From SIG672 sp045580325 (GTDB lineage Bacteria > Bacillota > Clostridia > Oscillospirales > CAG-272): a DNA stretch of 64,000 nt. The DNA is taken from NCBI GenBank assembly GCA_045580325.1, contig JAZNNR010000025.1, positions 1 through 64,000 on the forward strand. The letters are read 5' to 3'. Positions 35,147 through 43,016 of the stretch are shown here, in pieces. The notes below the pieces were generated by a model, which saw nothing but the letters and a program-made list of their open reading frames with translations, had not been told where the DNA came from and did no database searches. Position numbers and translations under genes: made by a program. The first letter of the stretch is position 1, and every line of letters begins with the position of its first letter.

Positions 35147-35206
35147 AGCCTTCACCAGTGGGGGAAGGCGTGGCAAAATCGTCAAAGACGATTGACGGAT
35201 GAGGTG
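35147..35206. repeat. Dispersed GC-rich intergenic repeat (family 2)
   Basis: Two hairpins in series, GCCTTC/GGGAAGGC (35148-35169) and AATCGTC AAA GACGATT (35177-35193), followed by GACGGATGAGGTG. The arrangement is that of a dispersed extragenic repeat common in clostridial genomes. It lies between the rplS terminator and the end of the convergent DUF2156 gene. Confidence 0.65.
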
Positions 35207-35222
35207 TTTTTATATGTAATAA

Positions 35223-36104
35223 TTAAATTATCGCTGTATAATATTCTCCGAGGCGCACGGGGTGATATGAAAGCTTTGCTTTGCGAAGTCCCTCGATTCC
35301 CATATCTTCCTCTCGGTTTATGAATAGTGTGTCGGCAAACTCGCAAGAAGCAAACATCTTGTTTATAGCGGCAAACGCTCCGCTGTAATTTTTGTCCGCC
35401 TTTTCAAAGTGAATAAGGGCGGTATCGTCCGACATATGCTCGCCGATAGAGTAGGCAACAGGCTTGCCGTCGCAGAGTATGACCCCCGCGGCAAGTCCGA
35501 GGACTTCAAAATTTTCTATCATCTCGAGTATGGCAATATGCTCGTCGGCGAGGTCCTGCCCTGAATTTTCGTCGTAGAGTGCCTCATAGGCCTCGCGCAG
35601 AAGATCCTTGCTGTCTGCATCTATTCTGACGTAGGTGTAAGGATATTTTGAAATAAAGCTGTTTACGTGATTTCTTTTTTGATGGAATTTCTTTCCCGAA
35701 AGATTTATAAGATCCGAGGTGTTGTAAAAGTAGTCGGCAAGCTCGCGCGATAAGCTTATTTCGGCATCGCCAAAGTGCTCTTTTATCTTTGCCGCCTCGT
35801 CTGAAACAAGCGGAGAGATTCTCAGCTTGTCCACACCGAGTCCTGCCTTGATCTCACCGAAAAGCTCGTATGAGAAGTTACCCTCAAGATAGAAGGGCGG
35901 GATAACGGTGTAAGGATCGTCGCGGTATTTTCCAACGATAAATGGAAGACCGTTTATATCGGCGATACGGTAGTTCATAGCGTGCCGCCAGGCGAAGATA
36001 TTTGAAAAATTGCAAAAAGAAATGCTTCCCGAACGGTCGAGAAGATCACGGTCGTCTGTCGTGATCTCGCGCACGGAAAGCTCTCCGAAGGGTAGTTTTG
36101 ACAT
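35223..36104 (-). CDS. DUF2156 family GNAT-like acyl/aminoacyl transferase
   Basis: A 293-residue soluble protein with a tandem GNAT fold as in DUF2156, the family that includes the catalytic domain of phosphatidylglycerol lysyltransferases. Visible family features are the N-terminal SISFCNFSNIFAWRH, the LSGKKFHQKRNHVNSFISKY segment near residue 135, and a C-terminal NREEDMGIEGLRKAKLSYHP. There is no membrane domain, so it acts in the cytoplasm. The acceptor is unknown. It is transcribed alone, convergent with rplS. Confidence 0.85.
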   Translation of the reverse strand: MSKLPFGELSVREITTDDRDLLDRSGSISFCNFSNIFAWRHAMNYRIADINGLPFIVGKYRDDPYTVIPPFYLEGNFSYELFGEIKAGLGVDKLRISPLVSDEAAKIKEHFGDAEISLSRELADYFYNTSDLINLSGKKFHQKRNHVNSFISKYPYTYVRIDADSKDLLREAYEALYDENSGQDLADEHIAILEMIENFEVLGLAAGVILCDGKPVAYSIGEHMSDDTALIHFEKADKNYSGAFAAINKMFASCEFADTLFINREEDMGIEGLRKAKLSYHPVRLGEYYTAII

Positions 36105-36216
36105 TGTAAAAGCGCTGTTCCTTGCTAAAAGTTATATAATATGACTGTATTGTAGCACTTTAAATAGTGTTTTTCAATAGATTTTAAAAATATTTAAAAA
36201 AAAATCAAAAAAGGTA

Positions 36217-36245
36217 TTGCAAAAATAAAATTATTATGGTATAAT
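36217..36245 (+). promoter_or_regulatory. Promoter of rpmE
   Basis: TTGCAA (36217-36222), 17 bp, TATAAT (36240-36245). The -35 and the 12 bp upstream are identical to the rplS promoter, which suggests coordinated control of the two ribosomal protein genes. Confidence 0.85.
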
Positions 36246-36289
36246 GCAACGTACTATGAATGAATTTAGTAAGGCAAGGGGTGTTAAGA

Positions 36290-36493
36290 TTGAAGGAAGG
36301 CATTCATCCGCAGTATAAAGAAGTGACTATCAGATGTGCATGCGGCGAAGAGGTTAAAACTCGTTCAACCAAAGGCGATATGCGTGTTGAAATATGCTCT
36401 AAGTGTCATCCGTTCTTTACCGGTAAGCAGAAGTTTGTAGATGCCGGCGGACGTGTTGATAAGTTCAAGAAGCGTATGGAAGGCAGAGGCTAA
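36290..36493 (+). CDS. rpmE: 50S ribosomal protein L31
   Basis: The 67-residue zinc-binding (C+) form of L31, starting MKEGIHPQY. The Cys ligands are at 16, 18, 36 and 39 (CACG ... CSKCHPF). The start is a TTG at 36290, with AAGGGG 8 bp upstream (36276-36281). A longer in-frame option beginning upstream adds non-family residues and is rejected. L31 helps join the subunits and acts as a zinc reservoir, which fits the Fur-family zinc operon found further on. Confidence 0.93.
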   Translation: MKEGIHPQYKEVTIRCACGEEVKTRSTKGDMRVEICSKCHPFFTGKQKFVDAGGRVDKFKKRMEGRG

Positions 36494-36507
36494 AATATGT
36501 CACGTTT

Positions 36508-36560
36508 ATGGCGAATGCATATAGGTAGTACTATGTGTATTCGCCATTTTGCTTTTTTTA
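36508..36560 (+). terminator. Terminator of rpmE
   Basis: ATGGCGAAT (36508-36516) pairs with ATTCGCCAT (36539-36547), extended by GCATA/TATGTGT, and is followed by TTTGCTTTTTTT. Confidence 0.85.
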
Positions 36561-36610
36561 AAGCATTGTGAAATTTTTGAAAGGCTTAAAAACTTTTTGT
36601 TTTTATAAAT

Positions 36611-37897
36611 ATGAAGAGAGAAAATACGTTTGAAAAAGAAGGGGAGATACTTGCGATTCTCGTATCCGTTCTCACACCCGATAAGGACGAGCACGAAAAC
36701 GAGGTATCTCTTGACGAGCTTGAAAGACTGCTTGACACGGCAGGCGGAAAGCTTTTTGCAAAAATAGTTCAGTCAAGACCATCTCCCGATATAAAGAGCT
36801 ACGTCGGCTCGGGAAAGCTCGAAGAAATAAAGGAGCTTTGCGAGAATAACGACATAACTCTCGTTGTTTGCGACGATGAGCTTTCTCCCTCGCAGATAAG
36901 AAATATGGAGGATGCGATAGGCGACGTGCGCGTTATCGACAGAAGTATGCTTATCCTCGATATTTTTGCTCTCCACGCGACAAGCGGAGAGGGAAAGCTT
37001 CAGGTAGAGCTTGCACAGCTCAGATATACTCTCCCAAGACTTATGGGAAAGGGTACAGAGCTTTCAAGACTCGGAGGCGGTATAGGAACGCGAGGACCGG
37101 GTGAAAGTAAGCTCGAAACAGACAGGCGACATATTCAGAGAAGAATAGTAGCTCTTGAAAACGAGATAAGAGAGCTTGAAAATAACCGAAATATTCAGCG
37201 CGCAAGACGCGAAAAGTCGGGCATACAGAAAATTGCGGTGGTAGGCTATACAAACGCGGGAAAATCGACGCTTATGAATAGACTTACAGGCGCTGGGATA
37301 CTTGCCGAGGATAAGCTTTTCGCAACGCTCGACCCGACGACGAGAAAATATACTCTTCCGAGCGGAAGAGAGATACTTCTGACCGATACGGTAGGATTTA
37401 TAAGAAACCTGCCGCACCACCTTATAAGAGCGTTCAGAAGCACTCTTGATGAAGCCAAATACGCAGATGCGCTCCTTATCGTTATCGACGCGTCAGACCC
37501 CGAGGCAGAATCTCAGCTTGAGGTTACCGAGAAGCTTCTTTATGACCTCGGTGCATCGTCTAAGCCGATCGTCTGCGTTTTCAATAAATGCGATAAGAGC
37601 GAGGGGATCTCAAATGAGCTTATGTATAGAGCCTCTATGGACCGCTCGGTCGCAATATCGGCACTTGACGGCAGAGGTGTTGACGATCTTGTCGCTGAGC
37701 TTGAAAAAATAGCTCTCGCTGGTAAGAGCCTTTGCCTGTTTAAGATACCAAACAGCGCAGGCGGCGACGTTGCCTATCTTTACCGTAACGCTACGGTCGA
37801 AAACGTCGAATATGAGGGCGATTTTGCTCTTGTTCTTGCCGTCGTTGATGAAAGCGTCAAGGGCAAGATGAAAAAATATATAGTAAAAGATATGTAA
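36611..37897 (+). CDS. hflX: Ribosome-associated GTPase HflX
   Basis: HflX splits stalled or hibernating 70S ribosomes. The 428-residue protein has the N-terminal HflX domain (DELERLLDTAGGKLFAKIVQ, SPDIKSYVGSGKLEEIKEL), the glycine-rich linker GRLGGGIGTRGPGESKLETDRR-type segment near residue 155, and a GTPase domain with GYTNAGKST, DTVGFIRNLPHHL and FNKCD. A short C-terminal domain closes the protein. It starts a plus-strand group with yigZ and the LRR protein. Confidence 0.96.
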   Translation: MKRENTFEKEGEILAILVSVLTPDKDEHENEVSLDELERLLDTAGGKLFAKIVQSRPSPDIKSYVGSGKLEEIKELCENNDITLVVCDDELSPSQIRNMEDAIGDVRVIDRSMLILDIFALHATSGEGKLQVELAQLRYTLPRLMGKGTELSRLGGGIGTRGPGESKLETDRRHIQRRIVALENEIRELENNRNIQRARREKSGIQKIAVVGYTNAGKSTLMNRLTGAGILAEDKLFATLDPTTRKYTLPSGREILLTDTVGFIRNLPHHLIRAFRSTLDEAKYADALLIVIDASDPEAESQLEVTEKLLYDLGASSKPIVCVFNKCDKSEGISNELMYRASMDRSVAISALDGRGVDDLVAELEKIALAGKSLCLFKIPNSAGGDVAYLYRNATVENVEYEGDFALVLAVVDESVKGKMKKYIVKDM

Positions 37898-37930
37898 AGT
37901 CATAAATAACCGCGAAAGGAGGTCTGCCGA

Positions 37931-38569
37931 ATGGAAGAGGTATACGTAACACTCGGAAAAGAGGGTGTTTCCGAATTTGAAATGAAGAAAAGTATTTTTA
38001 TCGGACACGCCGCTCCTGTCAAAAGCGAAGAGGAAGCGCTCGAATATATAGCTAAATATAAGAAGAAATACAGCGATGCTACGCATAACGTGTGGGCGTA
38101 TCTTATAAAGAAGGGAAATCTTATGAGATATACCGATGACGGCGAGCCGAGCGGTACGTCGGGCATTCCCGTGCTTGACGTTATAAGAAAAGGCGGATTT
38201 ACCGATGCCGTTATCGTCGTAACCAGATATTTCGGCGGTACACTTCTCGGTACGGGCGGACTTGTGAGGGCATATTCGGCGGCGGCGAAGGAAGCGGTCG
38301 ATGATGCGGGACTTGCATCGTTTCGAACCTTTGATGAAATAATAGTCGAAAGTGACTATCAGATGTATCAGAAGCTTAAAAATTATTTGAAGCACCCTGA
38401 TATAATCGTCGATGAAACCGAATTTTCGGGAACGGTTATGGTGAAAATAGCCGTGCTTGACACCTCTAGCGAGAGTGTTTGCAAGGACATTTCCGAGATG
38501 TCGGCAGGCAGAGCGGTGATAGAAAAGATAGGTCAAAGACTTGATAGAAAAAGCGAAAATATACTGTAA
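37931..38569 (+). CDS. YigZ/IMPACT family protein (UPF0029)
   Basis: A 212-residue protein of the YigZ family. The N-terminal domain has the Impact signature (HNVWAYLI, YTDDGEPSGTSGIPVLDVIRKGGFTDAVIVVTRYFGGTLLGTGGLVRAY, in pieces from residue 55 to 115). A ferredoxin-like C-terminal domain (DUF1949) follows. The biochemical function is not established; eukaryotic IMPACT modulates translation control. A strong AAAGGAGG precedes the ATG. It ends 23 bp before the next gene. Confidence 0.93.
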   Translation: MEEVYVTLGKEGVSEFEMKKSIFIGHAAPVKSEEEALEYIAKYKKKYSDATHNVWAYLIKKGNLMRYTDDGEPSGTSGIPVLDVIRKGGFTDAVIVVTRYFGGTLLGTGGLVRAYSAAAKEAVDDAGLASFRTFDEIIVESDYQMYQKLKNYLKHPDIIVDETEFSGTVMVKIAVLDTSSESVCKDISEMSAGRAVIEKIGQRLDRKSENIL

Positions 38570-38592
38570 ATTTGTATTTAGAGGATTTTGTA

Positions 38593-39732
38593 ATGGGCGA
38601 TAATGAAAACAGGCAGATGAGGGCGCTTTGCGAGAGCGATGAATACTATAAAGAGATAACAGAGCTTTGCGCGGGAAAGACCGAGCCGAAATTCTACCCC
38701 GAATTTTACGACGAGTCTTGGAGCTGTACCTGCGGTCATACCAATAGCGCATCCTGCGAAAAATGCGAGAACTGCGGGGTTTCCTCGGATAATCTCAAAC
38801 TCTGTTTCAGCGAACTGTTTTTGATACAAAGAAGAAGAGAAAATGAAGTACGCAGACAGACAGAGGAAAAAAAGCGTATGGAAGAGGAAGCTGAAAAATG
38901 GCGCAGGATAGACCCAAGCATTGAGAATGCTTACAAAGAGGCGCAGGATTTTGAGCCAACAAGGGATAATTATCTCGAGGCGGCAAAAAAGCTCGAAGCC
39001 ATAAAGGATTATAAGGACTCGGCTGCTCTTGCCGAAAAGTACCGCGCTCTTGCAGATGACGCACCGCTTTATGATAAAAAGACACTTGCCGCGATGCGCA
39101 GTAAGAAGATCAAAAAGATAGTTAGTATTGCGCTAATATCCGCCGCAGTACTCTTTGTTTTGTATGCAGTGGCTTATTTTACGCTTATCGCTCCAAATGG
39201 CTTTAAGTATAAAATAGTTGACGGAGAGGTTACCATAACCTCGTACGACGAGTTTTTCGGCGGTAAAAACGTTGTTATTCCCGAGGAGATACTCGGAAAA
39301 AGGGTTACCGCGATAGGCGATTATGCGTTTGATGACTGCGATGTTATAACCTCGGTAAAAATCCCCGATACCGTAAAGACGATAGGAAACAGCGCGTTCA
39401 GAGATTGCGACAGTCTGAAAAAGATAGTCGTACCCTCGAGCGTTACTAAGATAGGCAATATGGCATTTGCCCACTGCGAAGGGCTTACTGAGGTCGAGCT
39501 TTACGCTAATGCGACCCTTTTGCCGACCTATTTGTTTAAGGAGTGCTCAGATCTTTCGAGCGTCATTATAGATATGCCGCTTGAGGATATAGAGCTTGGC
39601 GCGTTTGATAAGTGCAGAGATTTAAAGCTCGTAAAATACACGGGGAAGCGCGAAGAGTGGGAAAAGATAAGTATCAGAGGCGGAAACGCTTCGCTTAACC
39701 ACGCAGCGATTCAGTACGAATACACCCCGTAA
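38593..39732 (+). CDS. Membrane protein with zinc ribbon, coiled coil and extracytoplasmic leucine-rich repeats
   Basis: A 379-residue protein of mixed architecture. Residues 43-62 form a zinc ribbon or RanBP2-like finger (SWSCTCGHTN ... CEKCENCG). Residues about 76-155 are a charged helical or coiled-coil stretch. Residues 175-199 are one membrane helix. Residues 225-350 are BspA-like leucine-rich repeats (AIGDYAFDDC, TIGNSAFRDC, KIGNMAFAHC). The topology suggests a cytoplasmic zinc ribbon and outside LRR, as in a sensor or surface-binding protein. The ATG at 38593 has AGAGG upstream; an in-frame TTG at 38572 lies only 3 bp after yigZ and is less likely. Confidence 0.8.
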   Translation: MGDNENRQMRALCESDEYYKEITELCAGKTEPKFYPEFYDESWSCTCGHTNSASCEKCENCGVSSDNLKLCFSELFLIQRRRENEVRRQTEEKKRMEEEAEKWRRIDPSIENAYKEAQDFEPTRDNYLEAAKKLEAIKDYKDSAALAEKYRALADDAPLYDKKTLAAMRSKKIKKIVSIALISAAVLFVLYAVAYFTLIAPNGFKYKIVDGEVTITSYDEFFGGKNVVIPEEILGKRVTAIGDYAFDDCDVITSVKIPDTVKTIGNSAFRDCDSLKKIVVPSSVTKIGNMAFAHCEGLTEVELYANATLLPTYLFKECSDLSSVIIDMPLEDIELGAFDKCRDLKLVKYTGKREEWEKISIRGGNASLNHAAIQYEYTP

Positions 39733-39768
39733 TTACGGTAGTATTATTAAAATTTTGGGAGGCAGATC

Positions 39769-41019
39769 GTGGAGCGTATTGTTTTTCATATTGATGTGAA
39801 CAGTGCCTTTCTTTCGTGGGAAGCCGCCCGAATCGTAAAGGACGGCGGCGAGGATATAAGACTTATCCCGTCGGTCGTAGGCGGTGATCCAAATAAGCGT
39901 ACGGGCGTAGTTCTGGCAAAATCCATTCCCGCAAAAAAGTACGGTATAAAGACGGGCGAGCCCCTTTCTGCCGCACTTCGTAAGTGTCCGAATCTTTTTA
40001 TAGCGCGTCCCGATTTCTCTCTGTACGAGAAAAATTCGCGCGCATTTATGGATATATGCAGAGAGTATACTCCGACTCTTGAGAAATTCTCGATAGACGA
40101 GTGCTTTCTCGATATGAGCGGTATGCACCTGATCTATCCCGATCCGATAGCTACCGCACACGAAATAAAAGACAGAATATATAGCGAGCTTGGCTTTACC
40201 GTAAACGTGGGCATAGGTTCAAATAAGCTCCTTGCCAAAATGGCGAGCGATTTTGAAAAGCCCAATAAGGTGCATACCCTTATGAGCGATGAGATCGAAA
40301 CGAAAATGTGGAAGCTTCCCGTAAGAGAGCTCTTTTCGGTCGGAGCATCTACTGCCGCTCGCCTTGAGAGATCGCATATCTATACGGTAGGCGACCTTGC
40401 AAAACGAAGCGTTAAGGCTGTTCAGGCGATAGTCGGCGTGAAGTTCGGAGAGCTTATCCACGCGTATGCAAACGGAATAGACACCTCTCCCGTTTCGTCG
40501 CAGGCAGAGGAAGCCAAGGGGTATAGCATCTCAACCACGTTTGAAGAGGACATCACCTCTATGAAAGACGCAAAAGCAATACTTCTGATGCTTTCTGATA
40601 GCGTGAGTGCACGTATGAGAGCGGACGGAGCACAGGCATACTGTATAGGTGTTACCGTAAGAACGGGCGAATTCAAAAACAGCTCTCACCAGAGAAAGCT
40701 TTTTGAAGCCACCGACATAACGTCGGAAATATATAACGTTTCGTCAGAGCTTATAGGCGAGCTTTGGGACGGACACACCCCGATAAGACTTATAGGCATT
40801 TCGCTGACCTCGCTCACACGCGGTGAAGGCGCGCAGATCTCCTTTTTTGAAGATGAAGAAAAGGAGAAAAAGCGAAAGATAGATAAAACGGTCGATAATA
40901 TACGAAATAAATTCGGCTCAGATACCGTCGTGCGCGGCACGTCCTACAAAACCAAGATGAACGTCGGAAAAAAGTATAAGGCGCAGATGGAAAATAAAGA
41001 GGACGGGGAAGATGAATAA
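39769..41019 (+). CDS. dinB: Y-family DNA polymerase IV
   Basis: Translesion polymerase of the DinB branch, 416 residues. It shows Asp9 in HIDVNSAFLSW, the SIDECFLDMSG catalytic pair near residue 105, GIGSNKLLAKMASDFEKPN, and a little-finger domain near residues 230-350. The C terminus lacks an obvious beta-clamp binding pentapeptide; QISFFED near 363-369 is the best candidate. The start is a GTG with GGGAGG 6 bp upstream. It precedes cassette B. Confidence 0.93.
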   Translation: MERIVFHIDVNSAFLSWEAARIVKDGGEDIRLIPSVVGGDPNKRTGVVLAKSIPAKKYGIKTGEPLSAALRKCPNLFIARPDFSLYEKNSRAFMDICREYTPTLEKFSIDECFLDMSGMHLIYPDPIATAHEIKDRIYSELGFTVNVGIGSNKLLAKMASDFEKPNKVHTLMSDEIETKMWKLPVRELFSVGASTAARLERSHIYTVGDLAKRSVKAVQAIVGVKFGELIHAYANGIDTSPVSSQAEEAKGYSISTTFEEDITSMKDAKAILLMLSDSVSARMRADGAQAYCIGVTVRTGEFKNSSHQRKLFEATDITSEIYNVSSELIGELWDGHTPIRLIGISLTSLTRGEGAQISFFEDEEKEKKRKIDKTVDNIRNKFGSDTVVRGTSYKTKMNVGKKYKAQMENKEDGEDE

Positions 41020-41047
41020 AATCCCCAAAGGATACTTAAATCCGCGT

Positions 41048-41076
41048 TGTAGGGACCGGCGTCCCCGACGGTCCGT
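41048..41076. repeat. Small GC-rich palindrome upstream of cassette B
   Basis: GGACCG (41053-41058) and CGGTCC (41069-41074) with flanking GTAGG...CGT. It is a fragment of a dispersed intergenic repeat between dinB and the cassette hairpin. Confidence 0.5.
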
Positions 41077-41083
41077 GATGCAC

Positions 41084-41129
41084 GAATTTCGGCAGAGGTA
41101 TTGTTTCTTCTGCCGATTTGTGATATAAT
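41084..41129 (+). repeat. Cassette B 5' element: conserved hairpin plus extended -10
   Basis: CGGCAGA (41090-41096) pairs with TCTGCCG (41109-41115), and TGATATAAT with TATAAT at 41124-41129 follows. It is the same element as at 15333 and 55769, with a slightly shorter stem because of GA/TT changes. The TGNTATAAT form is an extended -10. Confidence 0.85.
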
Positions 41130-41140
41130 GATGCTACATC

Positions 41141-41216
41141 GTAGGGCGGGGGCTTGCTCCCACCGTAACGACAGATTCAAGCTGATAAAACGGCGGGATA
41201 CAAGCCCCCGCCCTAC
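41141..41216. repeat. 76-bp inverted-repeat element inside cassette B
   Basis: GTAGGGCGGGGGCTTG (41141-41156) is the perfect reverse complement of CAAGCCCCCGCCCTAC (41201-41216), with a 44-bp centre that also contains a partly complementary CCCACCGT/ACGGCGGG pair. It looks like a small non-coding palindromic element (MITE-like). Confidence 0.75.
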
Positions 41217-41294
41217 AAAAAAGGTGATGCGCTTTGCACGAAGCCTTTTCAATACAAAGGCGAAACCGGCGATAAAACAAAAGGAGTAATATTA

Positions 41295-41552
41295 ATGATA
41301 GATAAAGATGACTGGAGATTACGAGGGCAAGAAGATTATTTGTCAGGTAAGGTATTATATTTTCGTAAGTGGACATCCCAAAAGAAAGAATGGGATCACG
41401 ATCATTGTGAGTTTTGTTGGGAAAAATTTTCCGATTATCCGGATACACTACACGAGGGATATGCGACAGAGGATAATTACTATTGGATATGTCCAACTTG
41501 CTACAACGACTTCAAGGAAATGTTCAAATGGAAAGAGAATGATTCTCTATAG
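41295..41552 (+). CDS. Cassette B cargo: small zinc-binding protein
   Basis: An 85-residue acidic protein with two CxxC pairs (HCEFCWEKF and ICPTCYNDF) separated by an H-x-G-Y segment, an arrangement that should bind one zinc. It is rich in Trp, Tyr and Asp. I recall similar small proteins in many bacteria without assigned function, often near immunity genes; that recollection cannot be checked here. AAGGAG and the shared cassette leader (GCGAAACCGGCGATAAAA) precede the ATG, and the conserved terminator begins 8 bp after the stop. Confidence 0.75.
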   Translation: MIDKDDWRLRGQEDYLSGKVLYFRKWTSQKKEWDHDHCEFCWEKFSDYPDTLHEGYATEDNYYWICPTCYNDFKEMFKWKENDSL

Positions 41553-41559
41553 CAAATAA

Positions 41560-41595
41560 CCCCGACAGACCAAAAATCTGTCGGGGTTTCGTCAT
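41560..41595. terminator. Cassette B 3' terminator hairpin (conserved)
   Basis: CCCCGACAGA (41560-41569) and TCTGTCGGGG (41577-41586), loop of 7 nt, then TTTCGTCATTTT. It is identical in stem to the terminators at 15983 and 56657, and also faces the convergent LysM hydrolase gene. Confidence 0.9.
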
Positions 41596-41617
41596 TTTAT
41601 AAAAGGCTCCCTTTCTT

Positions 41618-42895
41618 TTACCCCTTCCTCAAATTATAAAGCAGATTAAACACCACCCAAAGCTGCGGGAAGAAGTTCATAACGTTCCATACGCCGATTC
41701 CGTAAAGTCCGAGCTCGTTTGCAAGTGCGAGCTTCGCCATAACGCTGCGCGCGTCCTCGAAATGCACCTCGTGCGATTTGCCGTCGCGCACGTAGTTGAA
41801 ATAGGGTGTTTGCGATTTTTCGTCGAATTTTATTTCAGAGCCCGTGTCAATGGCAAGACGTATCGCCTGCTCGTTGGATATTGTGCGTGCGGGAGGCCCG
41901 TTTTTGTCAAACGGAACTGTAAAATCGTATCCGTAATTGGGAAGCCCGAGAAATATCTTGTCGGGCGGTATTTGGCTTACTGCATACTCGGCAACCTCGC
42001 GCACCTTGTCAAGCGGCGAAACGGGAATGGCAGGACCGCGCGAATATCCCCATTCGTACGTCATAAGAAGCACCTTGTCGGCGATCTCTCCAAGCGCCTT
42101 GTAATCGTGAGCCTCGTAGAGAAGCCCCGTTTGTTCGGAAGAGGTCTTAGGCGCAAGGGCTACCCAAACCTTGTAGCCGTAGGGAGTGAGTCTTTTCTTG
42201 GCTTTTGCCACAAAAGCAGTGAATTTATCGCGTTCCTCGGGGAAAATATACTCAAAATCAATGTCAAGCGCGCGGTAACCGAGGATATTCATATTGCTTA
42301 TAATATTTTCAAGCAGGGTTTCCTGAAGCTCCTCGTCGTTGAGAAGAAGTGAGGTCAGAGTGTTGTCAAAACGTCCCCTGTCGTTGAGAGATGAGATCAT
42401 CATTACGGGAACGGTTCCGTATTCAAGAGCCTTTGAAACAAGACGGCTGTCCTCGGGTGAAATAAGCGCGCCGTCGGCAGTAAAGCCGTAGGTAAATGGG
42501 GTCAAAAAGGACAAAAAGGGAAGAGTGCGAGAGAGTGTGTCGTCGCGTATCTGCGGATACGCATAACCGTTTGTAGCGAGCGTGCCGAGCTTTTCTTCCT
42601 CGTATGAGATTATAAGCACCTGACCGGGATATATCACGTCGCTGCCCATAAGCGAGAGATTGTTGCGCCGTAGCTGATTTACTCCCGTTTTGTATTTTAT
42701 CGCTATTGTAAAGAGCGATTCTCCGGGCTCTACCGTGTGCGTTACCTTTGGTATTGCAATTATAAGTGCCTGACCGAGCGCAGGGTATCCCGACGGACCG
42801 AGTCCGTTGTCGCGTATGATTTGTGATGGAGAGGCAGAATACTGCCTTGCTATTGAATAAACCGTTTCACCGGGTTTAACTATGTGGATTATCAT
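41618..42895 (-). CDS. LysM-GH18 glycoside hydrolase (spore cortex/SleL-YaaH type)
   Basis: A 425-residue protein with two N-terminal LysM peptidoglycan-binding modules (residues 1-48, HIVKPGETVYSIARQYS; and 52-97, HTVEPGESLFTIAIKY) and a glycoside hydrolase 18 domain. The catalytic DxxDxE appears as LDIDFEYIFPEE, with LLMTYEWGY and GVWNVMNFF strands. SleL/YaaH enzymes are N-acetylglucosaminidases acting on spore cortex fragments and reach the spore through LysM rather than a signal peptide, which is absent here too. A role in spore germination is inferred from architecture. Confidence 0.9.
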   Translation of the reverse strand: MIIHIVKPGETVYSIARQYSASPSQIIRDNGLGPSGYPALGQALIIAIPKVTHTVEPGESLFTIAIKYKTGVNQLRRNNLSLMGSDVIYPGQVLIISYEEEKLGTLATNGYAYPQIRDDTLSRTLPFLSFLTPFTYGFTADGALISPEDSRLVSKALEYGTVPVMMISSLNDRGRFDNTLTSLLLNDEELQETLLENIISNMNILGYRALDIDFEYIFPEERDKFTAFVAKAKKRLTPYGYKVWVALAPKTSSEQTGLLYEAHDYKALGEIADKVLLMTYEWGYSRGPAIPVSPLDKVREVAEYAVSQIPPDKIFLGLPNYGYDFTVPFDKNGPPARTISNEQAIRLAIDTGSEIKFDEKSQTPYFNYVRDGKSHEVHFEDARSVMAKLALANELGLYGIGVWNVMNFFPQLWVVFNLLYNLRKG

Positions 42896-42979
42896 TTATC
42901 GTTTCCTTTCTTAAAAACTGTTTCAATATACAGAATATGAAAAAAATCGAAAAATGAGAACGGTTTTTGAAAAAAATAA

Positions 42980-43016
42980 AAGATTCGTCTTCGGAAAAGA
43001 GGACGAATCTTTTTTA
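42980..43016 (-). terminator. Terminator of the AEC transporter gene
   Basis: AGATTCGTC (42981-42989) pairs with GACGAATCT (43002-43010). On the minus strand the stem is followed by TTTTATTTTTTTC, directly after the stop at 43017. Confidence 0.85.

Noticed and set aside
37610..38752. 380-codon minus-strand frame opposite hflX and yigZ
   Set aside because: Antisense shadow of two genes with clear families; no motif and no promoter.
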